NCBI RefSeq assembly: GCF_900167255.1
Contig: NZ_FUYB01000004.1
Coordinates: 124,001-188,000 of the forward strand
DNA length: 64,000 bases
Source: Thiothrix eikelboomii
GTDB taxonomy: Bacteria; Pseudomonadota; Gammaproteobacteria; Thiotrichales; Thiotrichaceae
Reading direction: 5' to 3'
The translations under genes and the position numbers were made by a program. The first letter of the stretch is position 1; every line of letters begins with the position of its first letter. The notes under the pieces were generated by a model, which was not told the DNA's origin, searched no databases, and saw only the letters and a list, made by a program, of their open reading frames with translations. This document shows, in pieces, positions 51,615 through 60,730 of the stretch.

Positions 51615-54476
51615 ATGGATAATCAGCTGAATGAAGATCGTTTGGCGTTTGCCGAAGAGCTAGAAGAGGTGGCCTTGCAATTATCTATGCTGGATACCAG
51701 CTTAGAGCTTGCTGAGCAACTTGACCAAGTGACGGCTGAGTACGAGCGTTTGAGCATGACTGCTGAAATGTATGCTTGGCAGGATGTGGTTGCTGTGGTC
51801 AATTGGGTACAAACCTCATTAACGACGAACTCAGCCCCAGAACTTTTAGAGCAAGGGAAATACTTTGGTTGGTTAGAAATGACCGCCTTAGTTTTACGCG
51901 AGCCGGATGAGCTGGGTCATTTGCCGATGCTGACGGCTGAGTTAATGGATTTTACTTGGCCCGAGGCCTTGGATCCGCAGTTATTGCAACAATTTCTATT
52001 AACCTTACGTGCTAGTGGGCAAGCCAATTTAGAGGAGACAGCAGAAACCTCACTTAGCCCAAGTACTGAGCTAGCCTTTGCAGCGGATGTGCACCCAGAG
52101 TTATTGGCGGCCTATTTAGCGGAAACACCGGGGCATATTACTGAAGCTGCGCGGTTGATTCGGGTACTTGCTAAGGGCGATAGCCGTCTTGAGCAGCAGC
52201 GGCATGCTTCACGCTTAGTCCACACCATTAAAGGTTCGAGCGGTGTGGTTGGGGTTGAGCCGATTGCGAATTTCACTCATCAGCTCGAAGACTTATTAGA
52301 TGCGGCTGCTCTGCAAACGCTCCCTGCAGGTTTGGGGTCTATTTTAGAAGCTGCGGCTGATTGTTTAGAGGCTTTATTCGACCATCTAAAGGCAGGTACT
52401 GGCTTGCCGGAAGAGTATGCAGAGCTTAATCATCAGTTAAAAGAGTGGAAAGAGCGCTTAGAACAAGAGACTTCGGAAGACGATGCGGGCGATGATGCTT
52501 TAAAGCTAACCCCAGTGGTTAAACTACCTAGCTTTATTACTGAGCACACGGCTGAAGCTATCGAGTCGATCGAAGCGAGTAGTGAGGACGAATTACTCGA
52601 TGAAGATGAGTCCCTACCCTTAACTTCCACGGTTTTGCACAGTGGTGCGGCTTCGGTTGCAGTCAATGAGGAGCGAGTTGGACGCTTACTGAGTTTGACT
52701 GGGGAGTTAATTAGTTCAAGTAGCCAATCGGCTGAATTATTGCAGCAATCTAACCGTATGGGTAAGCAGCTGTATCAACATGATGAGCAAATTCGCCAGC
52801 GTTTAGATGAATTAGAAACAGCAATTGAACATCAAGCTCAGCGTCAGACGAAAGGCTCAAAAGCGACTCAAAAGGAAGGACCAACCTTAGATGAATTAGA
52901 GCTAGAGTCTTACAGCGATTTAGTCAGTGCGAATAATTTATTAATGGAGGCAGCTGCTGATAGCCACGAGTTGGTGCAGAGCTTGCAGCAAATGATGCGG
53001 CGCTTGATGGATGAGCTGTATCAGCAGCAACGTATTCAGCGGCAATTGAGTGAGGCCGTCCTGTCGATGCGCTTGACCCCCGTCAGTACTTTACTGCCAC
53101 GCTTAGAGCGGATTGTGCGCGAGACTTGTCGGAAAACGGCTAAAAAAGCTGAGATTGAGATTCAGGGTCAGCATTTACAAGTGGATGCGGATATTCTCAA
53201 GGGGGTGACTGATCCTTTGCTGCATTTATTACGGAATGCGGTTGATCATGGTATTGAAGCGCCCGAAGCACGAGTGGCAGCCGGTAAGCCCGAAACTGGT
53301 AAAATCACCCTGACCTTCGCTCGGCGGGGTAATCATATTAGTTTGAGCTTAGAAGATGATGGGGCTGGCATGAATCTAGAGCGGATTCGCGCCCGTGGGC
53401 TTGAGCGTGGGCTGATTCAGGCTGATACACCACTCGCCGAAGAGAGCTTATTAAATTTAGTGATGCAACCGGGCTTTAGTACTCGGGATGAGGTGAGTGA
53501 GGTTTCAGGACGTGGTGTCGGCATGGATGTGGTGCAGGCGGCTATTGAAAAGTTGCGCGGCAGTGTGAAGCTCCACAGTCAAGCGGGGCTTGGCACAAAA
53601 ATTGTGCTGGACCTGCCCCAAACCCTGATTTCTACCCATGCCTTAGTCGTTCGGGCGGGTGAGCATTGGGTGGCTATTCCGGCTGATAGTATTGAGCAAG
53701 TATTGTATGTGGCAGCGGATGAAAGTATAGACGATCACGGAGTGTGGCGGATTCATACCAATCGTTATCAATTACCGGTTGAGTCCCTCGCGCAATTATT
53801 ACATTGGCCTGCGGCTGCGGTGAATATTCAGCAAGGCCATACCCTGCTAATTATTCGCAGTGAAAAGGGCGCACATGCACTTTATGCCAATGAAGTCTTG
53901 CCTTCTCGGGATATTGTGATTAAAAATCTTGCATCATGGTTGGGTTATTTGCCCGGCATACAAGGTGCCTGCATTTTAGCCAACGGCACGGTTGCCCCTG
54001 TTCTGGATATGCTGCGTTTAGTCCGTGATCTAGAAGATGGCAAAATTCAATTGCAGGCCGCTGATGAAGTGAAGACGGTTGAGCTTAACAAAACTGCATC
54101 CACGATTTTAGTGGTGGATGACTCGCTCAGTAACCGTAAAGCACTGCGGCTCAGTTTAGAGGGCATGGGGCATGTGGTGCATACGGCCGTGGATGGTTTA
54201 GATGCCTTACAAATCATGAATACTACACCTGTTGATATGGTGTTAACTGACATGGAAATGCCTCGGATGAATGGCTTGGAAATGACTCAAGCGATTCGGA
54301 TTTGGCCAGAGATGAAAGATTTGCCAGTCATTATGATTACTTCACGAAGTACACGTAAGCATCGTGATTTAGCTGAACAAGCCGGCGTAGATGGTTATTT
54401 AACTAAACCCGTACAAACAACAGCCTTACAGGAACAAATAAAAAAATGGCTAGATACGCAGTTGGCGATTATATAA
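51615..54476 (+). CDS. CheA-type hybrid histidine kinase with receiver (short ChpA-like)
   Basis: A 953-residue kinase. An N-terminal helical part without a catalytic His (about 1-150, FimL-like in position) is followed by an Hpt domain with the phosphorylated His203 (VHTIKGSSGVVG). Then come an acidic linker, dimerisation helices, the N box LLRNAVDHGIEA, G boxes EDDGAGMNLERI and SGRGVGMDVVQAA, a CheW domain (about 680-815), and a C-terminal receiver (ILVVDDSLSNRK, MVLTDMEMPRMNG). It has one Hpt where Pseudomonas ChpA has many. GAGGAGAC fits the ATG at 51615. Confidence 0.92.
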   Translation: MDNQLNEDRLAFAEELEEVALQLSMLDTSLELAEQLDQVTAEYERLSMTAEMYAWQDVVAVVNWVQTSLTTNSAPELLEQGKYFGWLEMTALVLREPDELGHLPMLTAELMDFTWPEALDPQLLQQFLLTLRASGQANLEETAETSLSPSTELAFAADVHPELLAAYLAETPGHITEAARLIRVLAKGDSRLEQQRHASRLVHTIKGSSGVVGVEPIANFTHQLEDLLDAAALQTLPAGLGSILEAAADCLEALFDHLKAGTGLPEEYAELNHQLKEWKERLEQETSEDDAGDDALKLTPVVKLPSFITEHTAEAIESIEASSEDELLDEDESLPLTSTVLHSGAASVAVNEERVGRLLSLTGELISSSSQSAELLQQSNRMGKQLYQHDEQIRQRLDELETAIEHQAQRQTKGSKATQKEGPTLDELELESYSDLVSANNLLMEAAADSHELVQSLQQMMRRLMDELYQQQRIQRQLSEAVLSMRLTPVSTLLPRLERIVRETCRKTAKKAEIEIQGQHLQVDADILKGVTDPLLHLLRNAVDHGIEAPEARVAAGKPETGKITLTFARRGNHISLSLEDDGAGMNLERIRARGLERGLIQADTPLAEESLLNLVMQPGFSTRDEVSEVSGRGVGMDVVQAAIEKLRGSVKLHSQAGLGTKIVLDLPQTLISTHALVVRAGEHWVAIPADSIEQVLYVAADESIDDHGVWRIHTNRYQLPVESLAQLLHWPAAAVNIQQGHTLLIIRSEKGAHALYANEVLPSRDIVIKNLASWLGYLPGIQGACILANGTVAPVLDMLRLVRDLEDGKIQLQAADEVKTVELNKTASTILVVDDSLSNRKALRLSLEGMGHVVHTAVDGLDALQIMNTTPVDMVLTDMEMPRMNGLEMTQAIRIWPEMKDLPVIMITSRSTRKHRDLAEQAGVDGYLTKPVQTTALQEQIKKWLDTQLAII

Positions 54477-54502
54477 GTGTTTCTTCAGGAGTAAATGGAG
54501 CT

Positions 54503-55549
54503 ATGGCTCAGGCGGATCATACAGTAGGTGTTTGCCTCTATAAGCTTGATGCCCGCGAAGAAGCGGTCTTGAAGCGGGTAGTAACATTTAGTGGTGCACA
54601 AGGGCGCAACTATGTGTTGACGGATTTATCTTCTGCGCAGTTGGTGGTGGTGAGTAATGAGACGCTGCTTGACTTAGCAGCCTTGCACCCTGAAGGTGCT
54701 ATGTTAGTTCGGATTACTGATCAAGACAGTGAGCAGCCTTATGATGTCTTGATGCAGCGCCCCTTATTGGTGACGCGAGTGATGCGTACTTTGGATGAGG
54801 CGCGTAAATTATGGCTAGATCATCTGGCTGAGCCTGTGGTTAAAACGTCTGAACCTCCGCAGTTAACGGTGGTGGAAGCCAACCTTGCAACGCCCGCAGC
54901 GCTTCCATTGCCAACACTTAAAGCCGAGCTTGAGCAACCCGCTTTGGCGCTGAGTATCACAGTACCTGAGACTCAGCAGTTACCTGAGACTCAACAACTA
55001 CCTATTGCTGAAACCCCGATAATTCCGGTGGCTCCTGTAATGCCTGTACCAACGGAAGCCATGCCCGCTGCAGCTCCTGAGCAGCCGAGTCGGTCGGTAG
55101 AAGAACAGGTCGCTGTTCCTCATGCTGAGCCACCTATAGAACTCAGTCGTGAATATCATCACCGTGCTTTAGTGGTCGATGATAGTGCAGCGATTCGTAA
55201 GCAATTAGAAATCGAGTTACGGCAGGCGGGGATTGCCTCTGATTTTGCAGAAACAGGTGAAGAGGCTTTACAAAAAGTGGCCAGCCACCGCTATGACCTA
55301 GTGTTTTTAGATATTATTATGCCCGGGATTGATGGCTATGAAACCTGTCGCCAAATGCGGATTCGGCGGGAAATGAAAAAGACACCGATCATTATGCTCA
55401 GTGCTAAAACCTCACCTCTAGATGAGGTACAAGGTGTTATCGCGGGTGCTTCAACCTATTTAACTAAGCCAGTTAAAAGTGATCAACTCCAAAAGACTTT
55501 AAAGCGAGTGTCGATGTGGTTAGATAACTTTCAACAAGCACGCTCTTAA
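54503..55549 (+). CDS. Response regulator with unknown N-terminal domain
   Basis: A 348-residue protein. The C-terminal receiver (about 218-340) is standard: RALVVDDSAAIRK, LVFLDIIMPGIDGYE and YLTKPVKSDQ. The N-terminal ~100 residues (VGVCLYKLDAREEAVLKRVV, LLDLAALHPEGAMLVRI) form a compact alpha-beta domain I cannot assign. A long Pro/Glu-rich linker with a tandem PETQQL repeat joins them. The frame opens at 54446 inside cheA, but CAGGAG at 54487-54491 and the gap after the cheA stop suit the ATG at 54503. It could be the operon's output protein. Confidence 0.85.
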   Translation: MAQADHTVGVCLYKLDAREEAVLKRVVTFSGAQGRNYVLTDLSSAQLVVVSNETLLDLAALHPEGAMLVRITDQDSEQPYDVLMQRPLLVTRVMRTLDEARKLWLDHLAEPVVKTSEPPQLTVVEANLATPAALPLPTLKAELEQPALALSITVPETQQLPETQQLPIAETPIIPVAPVMPVPTEAMPAAAPEQPSRSVEEQVAVPHAEPPIELSREYHHRALVVDDSAAIRKQLEIELRQAGIASDFAETGEEALQKVASHRYDLVFLDIIMPGIDGYETCRQMRIRREMKKTPIIMLSAKTSPLDEVQGVIAGASTYLTKPVKSDQLQKTLKRVSMWLDNFQQARS

Positions 55550-55662
55550 ACGATGTTTAATTCGGCATTTAATTCAGTGCAAGTTTAGCTGGAGTGGTAT
55601 ATAAAAATCAGCAAAAAAACAAGTGTTTAGCCATACCCAATCAAACCCACGGGGGCAAAATA

Positions 55663-56973
55663 ATGAAAATAATAATACGCAACCGATCTTTTTTATTTAT
55701 TTCACAAGTACTGTTAGCCAGTTGCTTACCTGCGCAATTGACCCTTGCTCAGGCAGCCTCGGCTAGTTTGGAAGAGGCCGCACCACCTTGGGCTGCTCGT
55801 GAGGATCTACCCTTAGCCGCACCTGCTGCAGCTTTGCCAGCCGCTACGCCGCTTGCCACTGAAGCGGCTGCTAACCCGCCACCGCAGCGTCAGGCCGTGA
55901 AGCCAGTCACTGCAGCTACTGAGCAGGGAAAGAGTATTGAGCAATGGTATGCGAATCGCCAAGCACATCGAGCTTCAGCCTCAACTGTTTCAGCAACAGC
56001 CTTACAGGCCAAGGCGACTCAGGGGGATTTGAACGCGCAATATGCTTTGGCTTTACAATTGCGCCAAGATCCCAGTCCTGAAAATATTAAGCAATCTCTC
56101 GACCTACAGGAAAAAGCGGCGCGAGCCGGGCAAGTCGAGGCTCAATATGGCTTAGGGGTGATGTACAGCAATGGTCAATACCTGCCCTTAGATCAGCGCT
56201 TAGCTAAGTTTTGGTATACTCAAGCGGCTAAGCGTGGGAGTGAAGCGGCTAAATTAGCCTTAGCCAGTCTTACCCCTGCGGCAGAGTTAGCCCCTGCTGT
56301 GCAAGCTGCTCCAAGGTTAGCGGCTATCGCTCCAGCTCCGGTTTCAGCTCCAGACCCCATGCCCGCTCCAGATCGTGTTTCAGCTCCAGCTTTAGAATCA
56401 GAGTCTGAAGAACCAGAGTCTGAGCTAGCAGCTTTGCCGATTGAGGGTGCTGCGGGTGCAGAGGGTATGCCTGAGGCTCAAGCCGCTGTGGTCGAAGAGC
56501 CGGGTGATATATCCGTTGAACATAATCAATCCAAAGTTGATCTAGGCAATATGAGTGTGCAAGAGGTGATTGACACTGCTCAGCGAGGAGATATGTATGC
56601 GCAACTCATGCTAGGTGCTCTCTTTGAGGATGGTACTGATCCGGCTATCCCGCAAAACATTGCCGAAGCGGCTAAATGGTATGCCAAAGCAGCCAAGCAA
56701 GGTTATCCGAAGGCACAGCATAATTTAGCACTGCTCTATGAAGATGGGCGTGGTGTGAAGCAAAACTATGCTGAGGCAGCAAAATGGTATGCCAAAGCAG
56801 CTAAAGCGGGTTTTTCTGAGGCACAAAACAATTTAGCCGTGCTGTATATTATGGGCAACGGTGTCAAACAAGATCGTGCACAAGCAGAAAAGCTATTGAC
56901 CGCAGCAGTAGGCCAAGGCAATGAAAATGCTCGGCGTAATCTGCAGAAATTGCTAGAAGGCCCTGCTAGCTAA
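55663..56973 (+). CDS. Sel1-repeat secreted protein or lipoprotein
   Basis: A 436-residue protein with an N-terminal export signal; VLLASC could serve as a lipobox, or cleavage could occur after LAQA. It contains two groups of Sel1 (TPR-like) repeats, about 120-210 and 310-430, for example AAKWYAKAAKQGYPKAQHNL and the nearly identical next unit. An Ala/Pro/Glu-rich linker joins them. Sel1 repeats mediate protein contacts and are common in envelope and signalling proteins. It is 113 bases after the regulator gene and may be the last gene of the operon; its end overlaps bolA. Confidence 0.85.
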   Translation: MKIIIRNRSFLFISQVLLASCLPAQLTLAQAASASLEEAAPPWAAREDLPLAAPAAALPAATPLATEAAANPPPQRQAVKPVTAATEQGKSIEQWYANRQAHRASASTVSATALQAKATQGDLNAQYALALQLRQDPSPENIKQSLDLQEKAARAGQVEAQYGLGVMYSNGQYLPLDQRLAKFWYTQAAKRGSEAAKLALASLTPAAELAPAVQAAPRLAAIAPAPVSAPDPMPAPDRVSAPALESESEEPESELAALPIEGAAGAEGMPEAQAAVVEEPGDISVEHNQSKVDLGNMSVQEVIDTAQRGDMYAQLMLGALFEDGTDPAIPQNIAEAAKWYAKAAKQGYPKAQHNLALLYEDGRGVKQNYAEAAKWYAKAAKAGFSEAQNNLAVLYIMGNGVKQDRAQAEKLLTAAVGQGNENARRNLQKLLEGPAS

Positions 56974-57289
56974 GCGAAGGGGTCTTAGCACCGCCCATAC
57001 ACAAAGGGGAGTCGGCAACGGCTCCCGCTCGTTTAAAGTATTCGTCAGGTGTTAGTGTATGAAGAGCGAGGGCATGAATTTGATGTAGCTCGCTGGCTAG
57101 AGCCTGATTAACTAAGCGATGCCTTGCCACTAATCGCCGATCCTTGAATTGCTCACTGACAATAACTGCTTTAAAATGCGACTCAGCGCCCGGGGGGACA
57201 TTGTGCAGATGGCTTTCATTAATCACTTCTAACACATCAGGATTAAAAGCCTGTCGGAGCTTTGCTTCAATTTGTCCTTGCATACCCAT
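56966..57289 (-). CDS. bolA: BolA-family protein
   Basis: A 107-residue protein with the BolA KH-like fold: IEAKLRQAFNPDVLEVINESHLH, GAESHFKAVIVSEQF, and the conserved RLVARHRLVNQAL (His and Arg of the helix). BolA proteins partner with monothiol glutaredoxins in Fe-S handling and also act in morphology and stress. Two starts are near; AAGGAA fits the ATG at 57289 better than the one at 57295. The last 8 bases overlap the convergent Sel1 gene. No grx gene is nearby. Confidence 0.93.
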   Translation of the reverse strand: MGMQGQIEAKLRQAFNPDVLEVINESHLHNVPPGAESHFKAVIVSEQFKDRRLVARHRLVNQALASELHQIHALALHTLTPDEYFKRAGAVADSPLCMGGAKTPSLS

Positions 57290-57368
57290 AATCATTTCCT
57301 TTTGTTAACTTGAATCTGCTTTAATACCGCGTATATTTCATCAGATTTTTATAAAGACGCTTGCGAGC

Positions 57369-58340
57369 ATGAACCAAAAACAAAATTTTGACAAATTGTC
57401 ACGTTATCTAGAACGGAAAATTGTTGGCCAAAAATCGTTGATCAATCGTCTGTTGATTGCCTTACTCGCAGATGGTCATTTGTTAGTGGAAGGTGCTCCA
57501 GGGCTGGCTAAAACTCGTGCGATTCAAATGCTCGGGCAAGGGGTGGAGGGGAGCTTCCATCGTGTGCAATTCACGCCGGATTTGTTACCGGCTGATATTA
57601 CAGGCACTGAGGTGTTTCATCCTAATGATGGCAGTTTCAAATTCCAAAAAGGTCCGTTATTTCATAATCTGATTCTTGCCGATGAAATCAATCGTGCACC
57701 CGCTAAAGTTCAATCAGCTTTGCTAGAGGCGATGGCCGAGCGTCAAATTACAGTCGCAGGTACGACTTGGAAATTACCCGATCCTTTTTTGGTGATGGCC
57801 ACTCAAAATCCGATTGAGCAAGAAGGTACTTATCATTTACCGGAGGCTCAATTAGACCGCTTCCTGATGCATGTTTTAGTCGATTATCCCACAGCGGAAG
57901 AAGAGCGTTTGATCCTACTCCTAGGGCGCAAAGAGGCGATGGAGGAGGTCCGGCATGAAAAGCTAGTAGAAGAGCCGCTGGTAGGGCCGGCAGAGATCCG
58001 TGCTGCTCGCCAAGAGGTTTTGATGCTCTATATGGCGGATAATATTGAGCAATATCTATTGCAACTGGTATTAGCCACTCGTCACCCTGAGCGCTATGGT
58101 AAATCCTTGACGGGAAGCATTGCGTATGGAGCCAGCCCCCGCGCCACCTTGGCGTTAGATCGTTGTGCCCGTGCTCATGCTTGGTTGGCAGGACGCGATT
58201 TTGTTAGCCCCGAAGATGTGCAGGCGGTGGCTCATGATGTCTTACGGCATCGGTTATTGCTAACCTTTGAGGCAGAGGCCGATGGTATGAGTGCTAATCA
58301 CTTGATTGATGAGCTCTTAGCTCTGGTGGCAGTGCCTTAA
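57369..58340 (+). CDS. MoxR-type AAA+ ATPase of Bat operon
   Basis: A 323-residue ATPase with Walker A EGAPGLAKT (about 43-51), Walker B LILADEINRAPAKVQSALLEAMAE, sensor MATQNPIEQEGTYHLPEAQLDRF and C-terminal YGASPRATLALDRCARA. This is the classic MoxR type that heads BatABCD operons. Here it directly precedes DUF58 (TAATG overlap of one base), DUF4381, two VWA genes and BatD. It probably remodels a complex with the VWA proteins. Confidence 0.95.
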   Translation: MNQKQNFDKLSRYLERKIVGQKSLINRLLIALLADGHLLVEGAPGLAKTRAIQMLGQGVEGSFHRVQFTPDLLPADITGTEVFHPNDGSFKFQKGPLFHNLILADEINRAPAKVQSALLEAMAERQITVAGTTWKLPDPFLVMATQNPIEQEGTYHLPEAQLDRFLMHVLVDYPTAEEERLILLLGRKEAMEEVRHEKLVEEPLVGPAEIRAARQEVLMLYMADNIEQYLLQLVLATRHPERYGKSLTGSIAYGASPRATLALDRCARAHAWLAGRDFVSPEDVQAVAHDVLRHRLLLTFEAEADGMSANHLIDELLALVAVP

Positions 58341-59257
58341 TGCGCCCAGGTGATGGTTTAGTTTATAGCTCTTTGCAGTCTTTAATTAAGCTGCAAACTC
58401 AAGTGCGAACTTTGAATTTAGCTAAGCGTCATGTGCGTGCGCGGCAGGTCGGTTTGCATCGCTCGGTGTTTAAAGGTCGGGGGATGGATTTTGCCGAATC
58501 TCGCCCTTATCAACCGGGGGATGATATTCGGACGATTGATTGGCGGGTAACCGCTCGTAGTGGCAAAGTCCATACGAAAATCTTTCAGGAAGAACGTGAA
58601 AAGCCGGTTTTGATTTGGCTAGATTTGCGCCCGTCAATGTTTTTTGCAACCCAAGGCCGCTTTAAAACCGTGGTGGCGGCGGAAACTGCTGGCTTACTGA
58701 TCTGGAAAACCCTTTCCGAAGGTGATCGTGCGGGGGGCGTATTACAGCAAGCTAATGGACATTTAGAATTTAAACCCTCACGTAGTCGCAGTTCGGTCTT
58801 GGGTTTTATGCGCGCGCTCGCTGAAGCGACGCAGCAAGATCAGTCAAGCTTGCTGAGCGATACGGCGGTGCTACAAGATAGTTGGCGACGTTTAAGACGG
58901 GTGACTGAATCAGGCACACAGGTTTTTGTGATCAGTGATTTTCGTCAAGCTGACCCGGTTGCCTTACAACAATTAGCGATGATTCATCGCCAAGCGAGTA
59001 TCACTTTAGTGCTCGTGCGTGATCCGTTAGAAAATCAACTTCCCCCGCAAGGTGTGCTACGTGTGACGGATGGCAAACGCAGTTTATGGGTGAATCTCAA
59101 GCAGAAAATGTGGCGGCGCGATTATCATGAACGTCAACGACAAGCCCAGGTTTCGCTGCAGGAGTTTGCACGCAAGCATCGGATTCCCCTCATTCAATTA
59201 TCGACCCGCGATACCACGAATGAGCGTTTGTTGAAGTTAGTCAGAGGGATGCGATGA
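58340..59257 (+). CDS. DUF58 domain protein of Bat operon
   Basis: A 305-residue cytoplasmic protein. The DUF58 core is near residues 45-75 (FKGRGMDFAESRPYQPGDD and RTIDWRVTAR), followed by a degenerate VWA fold with LIWLDLRPSMFF and VFVISDF. It lacks the full metal-binding set (the MIDAS is degraded), as usual in this family. It overlaps the MoxR stop by one base and DUF4381 by 4 bases. Confidence 0.93.
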   Translation: MRPGDGLVYSSLQSLIKLQTQVRTLNLAKRHVRARQVGLHRSVFKGRGMDFAESRPYQPGDDIRTIDWRVTARSGKVHTKIFQEEREKPVLIWLDLRPSMFFATQGRFKTVVAAETAGLLIWKTLSEGDRAGGVLQQANGHLEFKPSRSRSSVLGFMRALAEATQQDQSSLLSDTAVLQDSWRRLRRVTESGTQVFVISDFRQADPVALQQLAMIHRQASITLVLVRDPLENQLPPQGVLRVTDGKRSLWVNLKQKMWRRDYHERQRQAQVSLQEFARKHRIPLIQLSTRDTTNERLLKLVRGMR

Positions 59258-59742
59258 AGCCAACTGAACTCCCCTTACGCGATATTCATTTGCCCGCTGA
59301 AATCGGCTGGTGGCCTTTAGCTTGGGGTTGGTGGTTAGTCTTGATCTTAGGCCTAGGTGTTGGCCTTGCACTAATCATTTGGTGGCTGAAACGTCCCACT
59401 AGCCAGCGGCGTATACAGCGGTCAGCTCAAGCCTCTGCCTTACAAGAGCTAGAGCGGATTGAGCAACAATATCGACATGATCCGCTGGGGTTGGTACGTG
59501 AGTTATCGGTACTCTTGCGGCGGATGGCGATTAGCCTATATGGGCGGCGTAGTGTAGCAGGTTTGACAGGTATGAGTTGGCTACAGTTTTTAGACCAGCA
59601 CACTGGCTCACCCGTGTTTAGTCAGCACTTTCAACAAGCTTTAACTGAATTACCGTATCGTGCACAAGGTAATGCGGATGTAAAAGCTTTAGTACAAGAG
59701 GTGCGTCAATGGCTCAGCTCGCAAGCGTTGGCAGGTAAATAG
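59254..59742 (+). CDS. DUF4381 membrane protein of Bat operon
   Basis: A 162-residue protein with one transmembrane helix (about 29-46; WWLVLILGLGVGLALIIWW) and a cytoplasmic C-terminal helical domain (LSVLLRRMAISLYGRRSVAGLTG, the DUF4381 signature). Small membrane proteins of this kind sit between DUF58 and the first VWA gene in most gammaproteobacterial Bat operons. Confidence 0.9.
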   Translation: MKPTELPLRDIHLPAEIGWWPLAWGWWLVLILGLGVGLALIIWWLKRPTSQRRIQRSAQASALQELERIEQQYRHDPLGLVRELSVLLRRMAISLYGRRSVAGLTGMSWLQFLDQHTGSPVFSQHFQQALTELPYRAQGNADVKALVQEVRQWLSSQALAGK

Positions 59743-59743
59743 C

Positions 59744-60730
59744 ATGTATGAGTTCGCTTGGTGGTGGCTATTTGGTTTGCTGCCTTTACCCTTATTGATT
59801 CGCCAACTTTGGCGACCTGCCAAACAACGTGTTGGCCTAGCCTTGAAGGTTCCTTTCCTACAAGACTTTTTACAAGGTGAGGCTGCTTCTGAAAAAGCGT
59901 GGACTTCATGGCTGGCTTTAGTCTTCGCAGCACTGGCGTGGTTAGCTTTAGTGACGGCGGCTGCCCGTCCGATTTGGGTGGGTGAGAGTGTGGCCTTGCC
60001 TGTTTCTGGGCGGGATTTAATGCTGGCAGTCGATTTATCCGGCAGTATGCAAGAGCAAGATTTTTACTTGAATAATCAGGTAGTTGATCGCTTAGTTGCG
60101 ACTAAGGTGGTGGCGGGTGATTTTATTCAAAAGCGAGTCGGGGATCGGATCGGTTTAATCGTGTTTGGTGATCAAGCTTATTTACAAGCGCCCCTTACTT
60201 TTGATCGGGTGACGGTACATACGCTGTTAAATGAAACGGTGATTGGTTTGGCGGGCGAGCGTACTGCGATTGGTGATGCCATCGGTTTGGCCATTAAGCG
60301 CTTACAAGATAGCCAAGAAAAGAATCGTGTGCTCGTTTTGATGACCGATGGAGCGAATACGGCTGGTTCGGTTAGTCCTGCCGCTGCCGCCGATATGGCC
60401 GCGAGTGCAGGCTTAAAAATCTATACAGTAGGGATTGGTTCTGAAGGTCCACAAGCGCGCAGTTTGTTTGGCATTCAATTGATTAATCCGGCCGCAGAAA
60501 TTGATGAAGAGTCTTTAAAAGCGATTGCGAGCAAAACAGGTGGGCAATATTTTCGGGCGCGGGATACGGAAGAGTTTCAGCGTATTTATGCCGAATTAGA
60601 CCGCCTAGAGCCGGTAGAGCACGAGGCTGAAGAATGGCGGCCGCAGCAAGAATTATTTCGGTGGCCGTTAGGTTTGGCATTTATGCTGGGCTGGTTAGCT
60701 TTTGTCGTGCGTATGGAGGCGGAGGCTTAA
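59744..60730 (+). CDS. batA: VWA membrane protein BatA
   Basis: A 328-residue protein. Helices near residues 5-22 and 55-75 precede a VWA domain (about 88-285) whose metal site DLSGSM (complete MIDAS) and MTDGANTAGS are intact. One C-terminal helix follows (WPLGLAFMLGWLAFVVRM). The VWA domain lies in the periplasm if the N-terminal helices act as a hairpin. The next VWA gene begins directly after the stop, with no gap. Confidence 0.9.
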   Translation: MYEFAWWWLFGLLPLPLLIRQLWRPAKQRVGLALKVPFLQDFLQGEAASEKAWTSWLALVFAALAWLALVTAAARPIWVGESVALPVSGRDLMLAVDLSGSMQEQDFYLNNQVVDRLVATKVVAGDFIQKRVGDRIGLIVFGDQAYLQAPLTFDRVTVHTLLNETVIGLAGERTAIGDAIGLAIKRLQDSQEKNRVLVLMTDGANTAGSVSPAAAADMAASAGLKIYTVGIGSEGPQARSLFGIQLINPAAEIDEESLKAIASKTGGQYFRARDTEEFQRIYAELDRLEPVEHEAEEWRPQQELFRWPLGLAFMLGWLAFVVRMEAEA

